The notes under the pieces are model-generated. The model did not search any database, was not told the DNA's origin, and saw only the letters and a list, made by a program, of their open reading frames with translations. A program made the translations under genes and the position numbers. Below, one piece after another: positions 1 to 13,061 of a stretch of 64,000 nucleotides of DNA. The stretch comes from Albula goreensis (taxonomy: Eukaryota; Chordata; Actinopteri; Albuliformes; Albulidae), in assembly GCA_022829145.1 (NCBI GenBank), contig CM040741.1, forward strand, positions 57,746,547-57,810,546, read 5' to 3'. Position 1 is the first letter of the stretch; every line of letters begins with the position of its first letter.

Positions 1-385
1 ACACTAACTTGATCCCACTAAAATTAAAAGCAACTGATGAAATAAAATAAAATAAAAGTCAACTGTGAGCTACACTGCTACCTGTAACTCCAATTTACCA
101 GTTTTCTCCAAAAAAAAATGAAATAACCCATCAGGGGAAAACGTGGCATGCAAGAGTCAAGCAATTTTAGTTATCTGTTCAATTATTTTGTGGCTATCAG
201 TAGATGAGACATTAAAATCCTGTTTATTCCCCTTCTTCCGCTGCTGATGTGCCTCACTTCCTGAACAACAGTCTCAGAGGATCCCAGACAGGCAGACAAA
301 GAGGCTTTGTGAGACCACAGTTCAGCACTGAGGCAGGGGCTAGCTGATGAGTCCGTTCAGGACACATATGGAGGCCGCTTCTTAC
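1..385 (-). other. ITGA1: ITGA1 intron 3, 5' part (window edge)
   Basis: Non-coding sequence downstream of the exon 3 donor. It is AT-rich with short A-runs at 40-60 and 110-120. No further exon, repeat family or regulatory word stands out before the window edge. Confidence 0.8.
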
Positions 386-498
386 CAGGCAGCTCCAGCT
401 TTATGCATTTTGGATTGCTTTCTTTGCCCACAGGGCATTTGTAGACGTCTCCAGTCCGTTTTGCCGGCTGGCCAACCAGCGGAGAGCCGATGAGAACC
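386..498 (-). CDS. ITGA1: ITGA1 exon 3: first FG-GAP beta-propeller repeat
   Basis: This is a 113-nt exon (1 + 37 codons + 1). The acceptor is TGCTCTGTTTAAG next to 498 and the donor is GTAAGA at 385-380. The first base completes the Trp codon from exon 2. The exon then encodes VLIGSPLVGQPAKRTGDVYK followed by CPVGKESNPKCIKLELP. The GSPLVGQP and RTGDVYKCPVG words are the outer strands of blade 1 of the integrin propeller. The two Cys (after VYK and in KCIKL) match the conserved blade-1 disulfide of this family. The exon ends in phase 1, as expected before the Val-Asn-Thr stretch in human ITGA1. The next exon lies outside the window. Confidence 0.97.
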
Positions 499-3400
499 CT
501 TAAACAGAGCAGTAACAGAGGGGGGTAAAGGGTGGAGGGTTAGAGAGAACAATTTATTCCAGGCCACACCAGCAGCTGCAGTATGATATTTATGGGAACT
601 GAGATTCAAGAACTGAAGACCGTTTAAACAAAGTGGAGGCAATTGATTTTGTGCCTTCAGAATACACTGCCTTTGTGAATTACTGAATACAGTAAAGGCT
701 AACTGAAAAATGGCACTCTACTGAGATACTACAATTGCATTTTACACTGCATGTTTTGCATTTATTTTTACCATGTGTAGTAACTGGTCAAGCTTTTTAT
801 CCATGCCTGATTGCTGTACTAATATACGAGGTGCAGCTATTAAATAACGAGATTGGGCTCATGTAAGTCGAACCACAGTGTGCATGTGTGAACCACGTGG
901 TATACATTGACCAATGGTCAAGCATATACAATCCCTGAAAATGTCCAATCACTCGCGTCTTCAGTTCGCTGTTACACACTGCTTGAAGTGGATGTGTTTT
1001 TCTTGAGAATTAGTCTTATTATTTAATAGCCACACCTCAAAATAGTAATACAGAATTAAACTTGGTGTAAAGAACCAAAATTCAATTGTACCACTTCAAC
1101 TCTGATAGGTTGGAAGAGGCAAAACATGCTCACTTTTCCTAATCTCACATTACCACATTAAAACAAGTGGCATACGCCTGCCAACAAATAAACAGCATTG
1201 GTGATTAACATTCCTCTCCTGTAATGAACCTTGATCATCAAGGGAACTACTATGGACACACACTGAACTTGCAATTACTAATTCTGCCTGTATGTGTGTG
1301 TTTACTACTTATTGAAAAACCAGGTATGGATTTCTATTCTCACAGCTGCTCCCCATGTCGTAAAATACTACATTAAAATAATTGATCCCATATGAGCTTT
1401 ATGCACTGGAGTAGATTGGGACAAGTTACTACTTCCTACTAAGGTTTTCTAGGAGAGCACAGAGACTGAAAGAATGCATTATGTTTCAAAGAGTAAGGGG
1501 ATGCCTTTTACAACAGACAAAAAAGTATACTTAACCAATTAAGAACAAGACTGTGGATGGGTAGGTTTACAGCACATTTATTAGAAAGATTACAAGATAT
1601 TTTAGTGAATTGTTTTCTTCAAGAAGCTTAATGAGTAATTTTAAATTGTACATGGTTGTTTCTAAAGAGGAATCTTTACTATTTATCATTTTTTAAATTT
1701 ATTTTAAAGGTCTTTCTTTGAAAATGTTTTAAATGGGGTAGTACTGACCACATTGTTTTAATCTGAAAAATAATCAGAGGATTTATATGTGCTAATAGAT
1801 TAATGAATGAAAATGAGAGCTCCCAAAGGTGCTTACCAGAGAAGCAGGCCAAGATCCATAGACTAGATCTTGGGATTGGTTTTGACTTTGCTTGGAACAT
1901 AACAAGAGAGGGACACAAACTGTAAATTCACAGTTGGAATTACATGAATTTCCTCAATATTATGTTACTCACTGCAGTTTGTATAGCCTGTATTACTGTA
2001 ATAGTTCTTGGAATTTAGGTGATTATACTTAAGAGGGGCAAATACTTCAATTGCAATGGTCCTTGAATGTCACTGCAAAAACACAAGAACCACTTAGTTT
2101 CCTTTCATTTTTCCTACTTTTGTCTTTGTCAAAGCTGGTGTCTGTGGTCTTGTTATAAGCAGTAGGTGTATTTGCATGGCATGTATTGTTTGCTTGTCCT
2201 CCTTACTCATTAGCTCTCTCATTGATTATAACAATAGCGCAATGTTAAACAGTCTCAATCCTGAAACACACACTCCGGCATTGTTCTGTAGAATCTAGTC
2301 ATTGGTGTCAGAGACAAATCTGTTTGCACATCCCTCCTGTATATATATACATATACTAATATATGAAACTGCCATTTTCAGTCCCCTGCCCCCTGCTCAC
2401 AAACGTCACATGATCATACGAGCACCACCTGATTTCGGGTCAGTCGTGTTCACATGCAACCTTCCTTGAACCCACTCCTCCTGTCCCTCATATCTACAGA
2501 CTCTTCCCACTAGTCAATTTTCTCATGCTTGCTATCTTCTTTTCCTTTTCCTACATAGCTGTTTTCTTTCAGTCTCTATTTTCCATCTCAGTTTCTATTT
2601 TCTACATGACAGGAAACGCACTGCAAAGCAGTATGAACATTTGGAAATGAACATCCTCTTGGCTAAGAAGCTGGGCTTGACAGATTTATTGTTCATTAGG
2701 AAAATTGGTTGAGGACAGAGTTGTCATTGATCGCATACTAATTAAAACACCATAGTCACATCAAGATTATGTTGTGTGTAGACAGTGGACACGTATCATT
2801 GGATACTGGGCATACATTGTCTATACGGAACACAGACTATTTCATATAGCCTTCAATGAGTTCAGATTCACTGATTCTGTGGCATTGTTGATGCTTCTAT
2901 GGGGTTTGAGGGGCTATACATTCTAGACTGAATTAGTTAGTCTTAAACATATTTAAATTATAGTGAGTTCTTCCACTACAAATGAGATCATCAAGCCTAT
3001 GTATGCATCAAGCACATGTACTAAGCCCTCAGACCAAAACTGATGGGTCAGAGACTAGACTCTATGTTTGCAGCTTGTCAATCTAAACCAAACACAGCAT
3101 GGCAGCTGTTGCAGGGAAATCAAATTTGACATTAGGTGGTCTTTCACTTCATTCAAATAATGCCCTAAAATAGAGCAGGTACACAACACAGTTGTGCTGG
3201 CTAGCATCATCTGGAACACTAGCACTTCCTAACCAGTCCATCTACAGACACATTAGGCCAGCCAAGTGATGACTTAATACAATACTGAACATTTATCCTG
3301 GACACCTAGCCATGATTAATGCTTTGCTCATCTTTACCACATATTTATTAGCTAGCTTGTGTTGGAGGTGTAATTTGATTAATAATTTGACATTAGACTG

Positions 3401-3740
3401 GAATATGTATATCATTTGGGTTGTTATATATCATATAGGGTCATGATAGTGAGTAATGAGTGATGTGCCACATGTTTGAGTCAAACTTTAGTGTAGCTAA
3501 AATGCCAGTGACAATAAAACGTTTCATGAGGCATTGATCAGGCAGCCAGACTGTTGGACAGTTATTTGAAAACTGTTAACCTCAGTCCACTACCCAACTA
3601 CCCAACCCCCCAATTTTCATCAACCCCACCCTCCCCTTAGCAAACTTAAGCCTTCCCAAAGATTCCAGTCACCCCTGGTCTCCTGAGTACATTACTAGCT
3701 CATAAAACTATCTGACTACGTATTATTGGCTTCAGCTTAC
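499..3740 (-). other. ITGA1: ITGA1 intron 2 (3242 bp)
   Basis: A phase-2 intron with GT-AG ends, between exon 2 and exon 3. It holds a mariner-like MITE at about 827-1039. The rest is AT-rich unique sequence with a short alternating TA tract near 2340-2362 and a pyrimidine-rich stretch at about 2470-2600. No extra exon is seen on either strand. Confidence 0.88.
827..1039. mobile_element. Mariner-like MITE (about 213 bp) with ~20-28 bp terminal inverted repeats
   Basis: The left end reads GAGGTGCAGCTATTAAATAA from 828. The reverse complement of the right end reads GAGGTGTGGCTATTAAATAA from 1038. The two differ at 2 of 20 positions, and similarity continues weakly inward (ACGAGA against TAAGAC). 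A TA dinucleotide precedes the left end (825-826); the right flank has no clean TA. The interior is too short for a transposase and no transposase motif is intact. Size, TIR form and the A/T-rich ends fit a non-autonomous Tc1/mariner element, but the family name is inference. Confidence 0.75.
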
Positions 3741-3861
3741 CATTTCCCTTCACTGTTCTCAAACTGCTGGACAGTGTATCCAAACAAGTCATCCACTGAT
3801 CCATTGAACGTCATGCCATTTTTCTCATCCACATTAAATGACAACAAACAGTGAAGGAGAG
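3741..3861 (-). CDS. ITGA1: ITGA1 exon 2: end of signal peptide and first beta-propeller strand
   Basis: This is a 121-nt exon (2 + 39 codons + 2). Its acceptor is a long T-run followed by GTTGCAG, just above 3861; its donor is GTAAGC at 3740-3735. It encodes the last signal-peptide residues (LLHCLLS) and the mature N-terminus FNVDEKNGMTFNGSVDDLFG, then YTVQQFENSEGKW. The FGYTVQQ word and the trailing EGKW are hallmarks of integrin alpha-1 in the first FG-GAP repeat. The Trp codon is split TG|G across intron 2. An NGS sequon in the FNGSVDD stretch is a possible N-glycosylation site. Confidence is high because frame, phases and protein similarity agree. Confidence 0.96.
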
Positions 3862-6800
3862 CTGCAACAAAAAAAAAAAAAGATCAGATTAGACAGCACA
3901 ACAGTGTGACATTTTCACCTTAACCCAAAAAAGGTAAAAAGTGGAACATTTACATTCAAGTACAGTATTTCTTTATTAAAAATTTACAATCTAATACTGC
4001 CAACAAAAATATAAAACCCAAATATTTACGTATTCACTTCTAGATACCCTGAATTGATAACATGGTGGATACAAAATTCTCCTTTAAACAAGATTTTGCT
4101 TTTCAAGTGTCAAGTCACCAGCTTGTTGAGGAGCTGGGCCACAACAGGAGACCACTTAAAAGGGCCCTTTATATCTTCAAAAACTGTCAAAAATGCCAGC
4201 ATAGCTTCATAAAATAAATTAAATATTGAGGGCAAAGTGTTTTTTTTATTTCTTCAGAGACTCTATTTAACAGTGTCCAGTGACCTCTGATCCTCTGACC
4301 TCTTGTACAAAAGGCTGTTCAAAAAATCTGACCATATTTTACATTTCAGTGTGGAGGACTGTAAATTAAAGTCTGGCTAAATATAGTTTTCATGCCTCAT
4401 TGTTTTTTCTACAGTCGGTCTTTTCATTTTAGCATACCATTGATTGCTTAATGTCATTCATTAAATTCCTAAAATTTCCATAAAGAACAAGTTATTCAAA
4501 GATGTTTCAGAATCAAGTCCTTGTTACAAGTCAGTTTTGTGACAACACAGAAAGCTCACACTCAACCCTTCTCCATTCAACACCCAGCTGCCCTTTTCAT
4601 GGGCTCAGTTTATTATTATTGTATATACACTGATAAGATATATCCGCACTTACAATGTAAATGGATAAAAAAGTATGTTTGATTGATACTTTTCCCTGAT
4701 AAGCCAAGTTTCTGGAATTATGAGATGTTGGGTACTATTCTGACACTCCAAACTTGGGGCACAATGATAGACAGTCCATAAATTAAATACTCATTTGTCA
4801 TGTTATTTGTAAGCATTTCACTCTACCTATAAGATGGTGATGCCATACGATTTTTTAAATGAACATGGCATTAATTAAGCGAATGCACTGTATTTTGGCT
4901 GGTGGCCCATGAGTTTGATTTATTAAAATAGACCCATAATCATTACAGTGAAAACATCTGTCAAAGCATTAACGTGTTCATATGAAAACATGGAATACTG
5001 CTAATGAGTCCACTGCAGGTACTCCACCCTCACCCAAGCTTGTTTACAGCAATCTCAGTGAATCCATATCTGATCTATCCCCCCACCTTATTTACTGTAA
5101 TTATGACTATTGAGGGCATTCTTTTTCCAAATCACTCTGTTGTGTATTAATAATTCAGAAATATCTGCAATTAGGAGTTATAAAGTCATCTTCAGGGCAC
5201 TACGGTCATGATGAAGAGCTCATGCATGCATAAGTCTCACACTTTGACTGAGGAGCAACTGAGAAGTAACTGACAGTTACTGTTTCAGACCAGAAACGTG
5301 TTTGTTTTCTACGGATTTGGGAGTAAGATAAACAGACAGGGAGTTTCCTTAGTAATCTCTGATGGACTTGTAAACACATACACAGGCCAAAGAGGCTACA
5401 GCTACCCCACACTTCCGAATCCAAATCCTGATGCACTTGGCATGCCGATGTTTCAAGGGAAGGAAATCCCACGGTCATGTCTGTAGAGTTATTTTTCAAT
5501 GGTACCACAAAGCCAGAGTGACACACTCATTTATTCATGCAATTTATCATTTCCTACTACAGTTATTGCTGCCAAAACATTGTGTCTCACTAACGATTTA
5601 TTAATAATAACCCATCATTACATGTTCTGAAAGTGTGCTGAGTAGTGATTTAATATTTTTACATTTTACCTATATGTACAGAAAATATTTAAAACTTAAT
5701 TAGCTGATTCAAAAATGGAGGACAGCCAAAGTACCTATTGATCACTAGCACAGGAAGTTTATAGAAGCGCAGCCTGCATCCTCTAAATAGTCCATATGGC
5801 ATCCCTACAGATGGCGGTACGCTCTACAAACAGGTGATGGTATCTCTTTGTGTCTCTAGTCTCTTTGTGTGACATTTCCAGTCCCAAACTAAATGTGGTG
5901 ATACTAATGACTGACAACAAGCAGAATCCATGAATCACAGGAGCTAACACGTGCAGTGGAGTCGCAGTCCTGCACTTAAAATTCTACTAATTTAAATTAG
6001 TCATCACTGAATAGTTGCCAGCACAGCTGGACACTAGCCAAACTAAAGCTAATATTTTAAGGAAAGAGTTTGATTGCCCAGCAGAAACACTAGCCATGGA
6101 TTCTGGAATATCAGCACAATGCAGCTTTTAACAGGCTAAGGAATATTAATCTGGCATTCAACCAAATGATAAGAGATAGCAAAAAAAGCTCTCAAAGTAT
6201 TAAGTGCATAACGAGTTGAGCTGATATTCTCAATGTGTTTTTGGCTGGCCTGCTCCTATCTGGGGTATGTGGGTATACTGTTTCCTGTTCTGTTAACAGG
6301 TTCTGGGAGCAAGCTACGCCAGATACATCAGTGAAATGAACAATCTGCGGATGCATGCAGCTTTTGAACGCAATGGGAAATGACACTCTGATTAGTTTAT
6401 TTAATGTTTTACCCAGGACAGATCTACAAGTAATTAAACCACAAAGTCCAACCTTTTTGACACTTCTACCTGCAGGTTTGCCCTAACGTACCTCTGTATG
6501 ACTAACAAAAATGGATCTGGACACTCCTTAACTTCACCTGTGCCTCAGGCCATATTTTAAAATCCTATAAATATACCCACACAAAGATACAAGCAACTGT
6601 TTTGTTATGCCTGATGAAATCCATTTTTCAATGTGGTGAACATGTGCTTCCATGATATATTTAGTTATTTACCCCTCCCTGGTGCATTAAGTTTCTGAAT
6701 TGAATCACTGAATGGAATGTATGATCTAAGCACCTATTTCAAACTGTTCTCTTTCCAAAAGTAATAGATATTCATTTAATAAAAACCCATTGGATTAACA

Positions 6801-9800
6801 CAGCCTTATCTGCATATTTCTATTACTAAATGTAACAATTGATCCAGTCGTATTTATTTCCAAAAAAACATCCAAGATTAAACTTAATGGTGAGAACAAG
6901 ATTTGTTAACTTTTCACTGCGAAAGACAAAAAAGGACAGCTCTTAGATACAGAGACAGTAGCTGCTACACTAGCTGTGGAAATTCCTGAGCTGATACAGT
7001 ACAGTGTTTCTAAAAGAATGGGACACTGTCTCACATAAAACCAGAACAGCGAACATTACACTCCAGTTATGCCATGATTATGCAAGTTGAACTGTTCTTG
7101 AAAATCAAGCCCATCCAGCAATTTTGTCTTGATGCAACAGGGACACAGCATTCTCCATAAGTTCCAGATGTATTCTCAGGAGCTGAAGTTTAACTGGCCT
7201 GAAAGCAGACACCAGCCACCCCCAGAATGACATAATCTTTTCTGCTGGCTGTTAAGTCTTTCATTGAGGATTCTCCCAGTTGGTATGGGGTGTTTTTTGA
7301 TGATATTTTACAGAACTGTATCCCAAACCACTGCTCAAACATTTTGTCATTAGCCCTATAGACAGCTGGGAAGAGCCTGCTGTTGATTAAATATCTCATG
7401 GAGAAACTAAAGTTATAAATAGATATGGGGTTAGCTAGTTCATTTCCTGTATCTTTCCCCATATATTAAAAGCATCTACAAAGGACATTTGATACATTTT
7501 TAGGAATAAAAAAATGTTTAATCATATCATCTATTTGCTTTTCTGTATCAAGAATCGGATAAACGCCGCTAAATCTTACTTTTACAATTACCATGCCCAT
7601 TTTCCTGAATTTAAGAAAATTCGTATTCTTCCGCATCCAGCTAATAAGGCACACGCACACTACTGTAGATCTCTCCTTGTTTTTAGAATACCAGGCCTGC
7701 AATGAAAAAAGGATCTGAACCTAATACTGGTTTTTAAAATTTAGGTCATAAAATGTTTTGGAGAGATGGTGAAGGGCTTGTGAAAACAGTCCACATCCCA
7801 CCCATCCCTCTGAGGCTTTTACACACATTCAGAAACAAAATTTCCTGCCACTAATCAGTGTATTACATGGGCTTACTATTCCTTCTGGAAGGAGCTCAGA
7901 TGCTTATTATATAAGTCAGATTGGTTCCAGGGTGAATGATAAAACAAGCTGTTTCGCAGTTCATTGATCCCTGACATGCAGCGCATCATTATGATCCTCT
8001 GTTAAAATGTGAATAAGATGTAATATGAACATTTCTTAATGACCATATAGACTATCTACCAGTCCTGTAAGTGTTACTGAGGGATTGACATTATCTTCTG
8101 GTGGTCTTCCCTTACTGACAGTTATTAGGCATTAGGATGCTATCCTCCAACAGTGAGCGGCATCATGTCCACTCTGACTGCTGATTTCCTGATTCACAGA
8201 TGTAACACAGTCTACATACATCATTTAATAGATTTTCTTCAATTTCCTTCAGATCCCTCATTACATTTTTGGATATAACCAAAGTGCAGTATATGATTTC
8301 CCCTTGTTGCTGCCATCAATTTAGAAAAATACCACAGAAGTTGACAGTGTCACATTATGATGAATAGCCAGCTGCTTTGTGCTAGTAGGCCCCGTCATGT
8401 CTGGGCCACAGATGATATTGTGCTATAACTCTTCTGCGCCAGGTGTTAGGCTTTTGGATGGTTGGCTATCTGGTGAAAGCCTTAAGATTTCTCTGGTATT
8501 TGAAGCCTCCAGATGGGCACGTAGCTTGACTAACAGCAGGGCTAGAGGAGCTAGGCAAAACAAGCGGTGGACAGTTGACCGTGTGTATTTTGCTAATGCA
8601 CACATCATGAACATGAATGAAATGAAACGTAACAAAGCAACAAAAGAAAAAGAACTGGGAAACAAACAAAATTGCCTTAAAATTGCATTAAAAGACAAAT
8701 GGACACAACATATGACAATCCTTCAGCAAATATATAAACTGGGGATTTCTTACAATTGTAAATTGCCAAGTTTGTAAAGAACACTGAGGCACTGTTTGGA
8801 CAGTTCCCTGGCCTTGTTTTGGGCCTTTTGGATGATTCTGTGCTTGTTGTTGTGTGAGAGTGAAGATAATGTAATCACTCCAGTTCCCTCAAGCTTTCCT
8901 GACGCCCTGCTGGAATTGTGAACCATGTCACAAGTCACATGCTGGAAAAAAGTTTGAGAAGTATATATACCTTCAACTTCAAGTTGAATAACAGTAAGAA
9001 ATGGATATATTTCTTACTGTCTCCAACAGGAAATGAAAATGATTGTGTTTTTTTACATCCAGTATCACTCATATTCTCAGACACCTAGCAACCTCAGTGA
9101 ACCTGGTTTTCAGCACCCATTGGGTCAAGGGTCACTGCCAGTGTGTGCTTTACAATGTGAAGTCACCATGCAGCTGTCCCAGAGAAAGTCTGGGTTGTCC
9201 TTTAAAAATGTTTTATGGGAGTTTTGGGCATTTTCGCTATTAAGTTTCATCATAGGGGGATTATTTGAACACATGCTATGTTCAGATCCTGTGTTACTCC
9301 CAGGAAAGTCTATTTTTACATTCTACTGGGAACCCTAACAACATTCAGATGAAAGAACTGTTTTCTTTGCCAATCTGATCTGAAGAATGGCACAACGATT
9401 ATAACTCAAGCTTCTAAGAACTATAAGATGAAAATACATCTCTTCTTGCACAGTATAAAGTACTGTGCTCACTGTTACCATGTCAACAATAGAAGTTACT
9501 GCATATTTGCTTTACATTAACAATGAACATAATGGTAACAGGATCTGACCACAACAAAAACTGAACATACATGGGTCCTGAAAAAGAGATTGCACTATAG
9601 CAGCTCCCGGTAACTGTACAGACTATAAGTAAATTAAATCCACTGTTTTATTACTTTGCATGTCACTGTTCCCTCTGACTGTTTTTCTGTGCTCAGCTCC
9701 TGGTGTGTACCATGCTTGATTTTAGGACATAATGTCATTCTGGTTCCAAGCAGGAGTCAATGGTGCACCTCTGACCTTAAGCACGGCGGAAGCCGTGGTC

Positions 9801-10789
9801 TCCAGGGTTGTATTTTTTAGCAACTTGCAATATTTCTTCCCAAGTTGTGTGGCAATAAAATACACCTGAGACTAATATCAGGACTACAATCATAGAAGCA
9901 GAACATCTTGTTTCAGTGACCCTTTGTCTTGTAGAAGTAAAACTCAGAGTTCAGGTGACACTTCCTTCCTGAGTTTCTAGACGAATAGGCCTTTTTGGCT
10001 GTTGTTCTTTTGAGATTACTAGCTGAAGGCACTATGAACAATATGCATCTTTAATTTCTTGCACAATGTTAACCACTGTCAATACCACAGTACCTGCATA
10101 TGCATATAAGAAAGCACCATCAGCCTGGACTACATACAGAATTATGGCATGAAATGCATGTGTTTAGATTATTAGCTGTGGAATTAAATGGCATGCAGAG
10201 AGCCACATTCTGCAATATTGTGCAGGTCTTAACTATGGTCTGGGCTGCTCCTCAAAACATAATACATGTGCTTGTGGAATCAATGGAAAATTCTGCCACT
10301 GCCATATCTGATACGGCCTCACTCATGCTGTACCAAGAAAATCACCGTGCATGGTAAACATCTAAAACACATTTTCACTGGCTACATCTGTACCAAAAGG
10401 TGGGGTTTGTACATACAAGGCATGGAAAGCAAGTCCCTCATCTTTCAGTAAGCCCAAAATGAAGACCAATTCACTGATTGTAATACTCAGTAAACAAGTT
10501 GAGTAGAGGAGGTTCAAAGGGTTTATTCACTGAATTAAATCTGTCATAGCATTTCTTTAATACTTAGCACTGTTCTTTAACCCTTAGCAAGTGAAACCAA
10601 AATAAAATTAGGGTGCTAGTATGCCAAATCTGTTTCACTCAGGTACATGATCAAAAGTACACTTCACAGCTCATGTGAAAACATTGCACTTATAACTCAA
10701 AATCATTTCAGCCAAAAGGTAAACCTTAAAAATAAAGAGCATATGCTTACAGTCCATTGTTTAGTTCATCACATTTCCTGCTGTATGCA

Positions 10790-11190
10790 AAACAGTCTTT
10801 TCTTCCCCCCTTTTTCCCACCTGAATTGTACCTTAGCTGGCTGTCAGCCCCACTGGCTATCTTCTCCCACACACTCAGGAGGAGGTGACTGCACACGTGA
10901 CTCCTCTGATTCACGTGGCAACAAGCCCCTCCTTTTTTACCCACTGCAGATGGGACACCAATCACACATTGCATGTGGCTTCCAAGGAGCACAGGGTCAA
11001 CACATGATCAGCTTACTGACCTGCAGGCATCTTGCTGGCCAGAGAGGCTGCTGGGAGAATATTCTAACCATCTTAACTTCTATTTTTCCCCAGAGAGACC
11101 GAGCCAGTTGTTACGTTGTCAGTGTGGACCTCTGGCCATGGCTGGTAATGGAGTGAAACACTCACTGCCAGCAGACACAGCCACACCATG
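10790..11190. promoter_or_regulatory. GC-balanced block in ITGA1 intron 1, possible regulatory element or old repeat
   Basis: This stretch departs from the AT-rich surroundings and contains ACACGTGACT near 10892, TTCACGTGG near 10911 and CAGCTTACTGACCTGCAGG near 11007. It could be an intronic enhancer. It could equally be a decayed interspersed repeat, because I cannot compare it with other copies. There is no coding support. Confidence 0.25.
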
Positions 11191-12967
11191 AACCATGTGA
11201 ACCATGTTTTTTGCCATTACGCACCCGCTGGCCCCCAACAACAGTTTTACTTCTGAACATCACCAGAAATTCTTCAAGCTGTGTAGAATTCAGGAACATT
11301 TTGTATGCTGTTTAGCACATTATCAAATCAGGAAGCTTCCTTTAAAAGCACTATCCAGTGGTAAAGTATGCCTTCTTCAATCTCCACACATGAGGAGTGC
11401 TGCTCAAAGCCTGGCTTGTATGGGTGAAAGTGCCAGGAGAAGTTCTAAGATTTATGACTGGGCTTCACAATGCCAAGAAAGCATGTTTAGGAGGGCACGC
11501 CTGCAAGGTTATGGTTGGTATTCATCTCATTTCAGTTCAAAAATACCACACTGACAGAGTTCATAGCCGGGACAGTGATATACAAAAAGCAAATAACCAT
11601 TAAACCATTTGCATTGATTTGACTTCGTTAATTTTGTTTTAAGAAACATAACATAATAAATACAACAATTGTAGCAATACTCCAGATAGCCCTGATTAGA
11701 GGTAATGTGGCTGCCAAATCAATCAAGGATTCAAACACCAAGGCTCACTGAGTCCAAAATCAGGCCCATAAATTAACCAAAGTACATACTTTAAGGAAGG
11801 AATTGCATTCCTCTATGGATCTTCAAAGAGTGGATGAAAGAGCCATCTAATCAAATTAACTTCTTCAACATTCCTCAAACAGAAAATTGAGAAAGATGAT
11901 TCTCAATAAAATGAGTGCCATCATTAAACTCATGCTTTACAGAAAGCTGCCTCATTCTCTGAAAGCTTACTCGTTTATACATCTTTCCAGTTTTCTAGAA
12001 ATCTTTTGAATGGACTGGGGATTTGTATGTGCAAATACATCTGTTATGTTCCAGGAGTATTAAATATCGCTACATAATTATACTGTAGATCTGTTGAGAA
12101 TACCAACCCCCTTTGAATGATTGCCAGTACACTCTAGTAAGTATGTATTTGTGCGTATTTATGTATTTTAAGATGTCTTTTAAAAATGCTGCTTCCATCC
12201 ACTTGAATGAATGCTAATGCACTTCAGTAAAGAGCACATCAAAGAGAAAATACATAGTACAACCACATTATGCATGAACATGCTGTGCAAAAACCAGAGG
12301 GTAAAGAAAATCAGCTGATGTGTAGCTGTGAAAAATCTCGATAATCTGCATGGCCAAATGGCTTGATGCATGGTGCTTCAGTCACAGTGTGCAGCTCTAC
12401 AAGATTCTTTCTGCCGTATTTTTTTAAGTTCCATATTAAGTTCACTTGTCCCATACACACTGATTGAAGCCAGATGGGATTCGAGCCTCAAACCGAAAAC
12501 ACCTGTAGTCCCATCTCCGTAAGGAATTTACAAGGCTTAAATGCTGCCACTACAATAACCACATGTGGGCCCTGGGGTACAGAAGAGTAGTTCTGTTGCA
12601 CAAAATGGGATTTCTCAGTAACATCCAAATGTTTGGTTATAAACCAGTCCTCCTCTCTGATTTATAAACAATTGACTTACAGAGGCAGACAGTACCATAT
12701 TTGGGCAGATCCTGACAGTTAACAGTGCACATCACCAAAGTGAAAATACATTTCCATAAAGCTCAGGGACAGATATGCCATGATGTCAGCACAGTTTTTC
12801 AATTCCAGGATAGATTCAGGCACAACGCAGATGTCTGAATTAGGGAAGCTGAATAAACTTGGTACACGGAGATGCTACTAGTGAACTGCTATCAACAGCT
12901 GCATCTCTAACTCAATTCAGCTATGAAGGTCACGAGCATGCATCACATGTAGAGAAGGAATCTGAGT

Positions 12968-12971
12968 GAGA

Positions 12972-13026
<55 letters not shown>
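12968..13026. repeat. (GA)n microsatellite
   Basis: About 59 bp of nearly pure GA dinucleotides with one GGG interruption near the start, followed by CGACTCTG and then a (TTA)n run. It lies in intron 1 about 1.4 kb downstream of the ITGA1 start codon and is likely length-polymorphic. Confidence 0.97.
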
Positions 13027-13029
<3 letters not shown>

Positions 13030-13036
13030 CTCTGTT

Positions 13037-13061
13037 TTATTATTATTATTATTATTATTTA
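13037..13061. repeat. (TTA)n microsatellite
   Basis: About eight TTA/TAT trinucleotide units, 10 bp beyond the (GA)n run. Together they form a compound microsatellite. Confidence 0.95.

Noticed and set aside
8379-8777. 132-codon plus-strand frame in ITGA1 intron 1
   Set aside because: No recognisable family; a competing frame runs on the other strand; no start or splice evidence.
10647-11156. 169-codon plus-strand frame, the longest in the window
   Set aside because: No domain, no splice support, lies inside ITGA1 intron 1, and its residues look like translated non-coding sequence.
12440-12540. GGGATTCGAGCC, resembling a Pol III B box on the minus strand (tRNA or tRNA-derived SINE)
   Set aside because: No matching A box at the right distance and the flanks do not fold into a tRNA cloverleaf.
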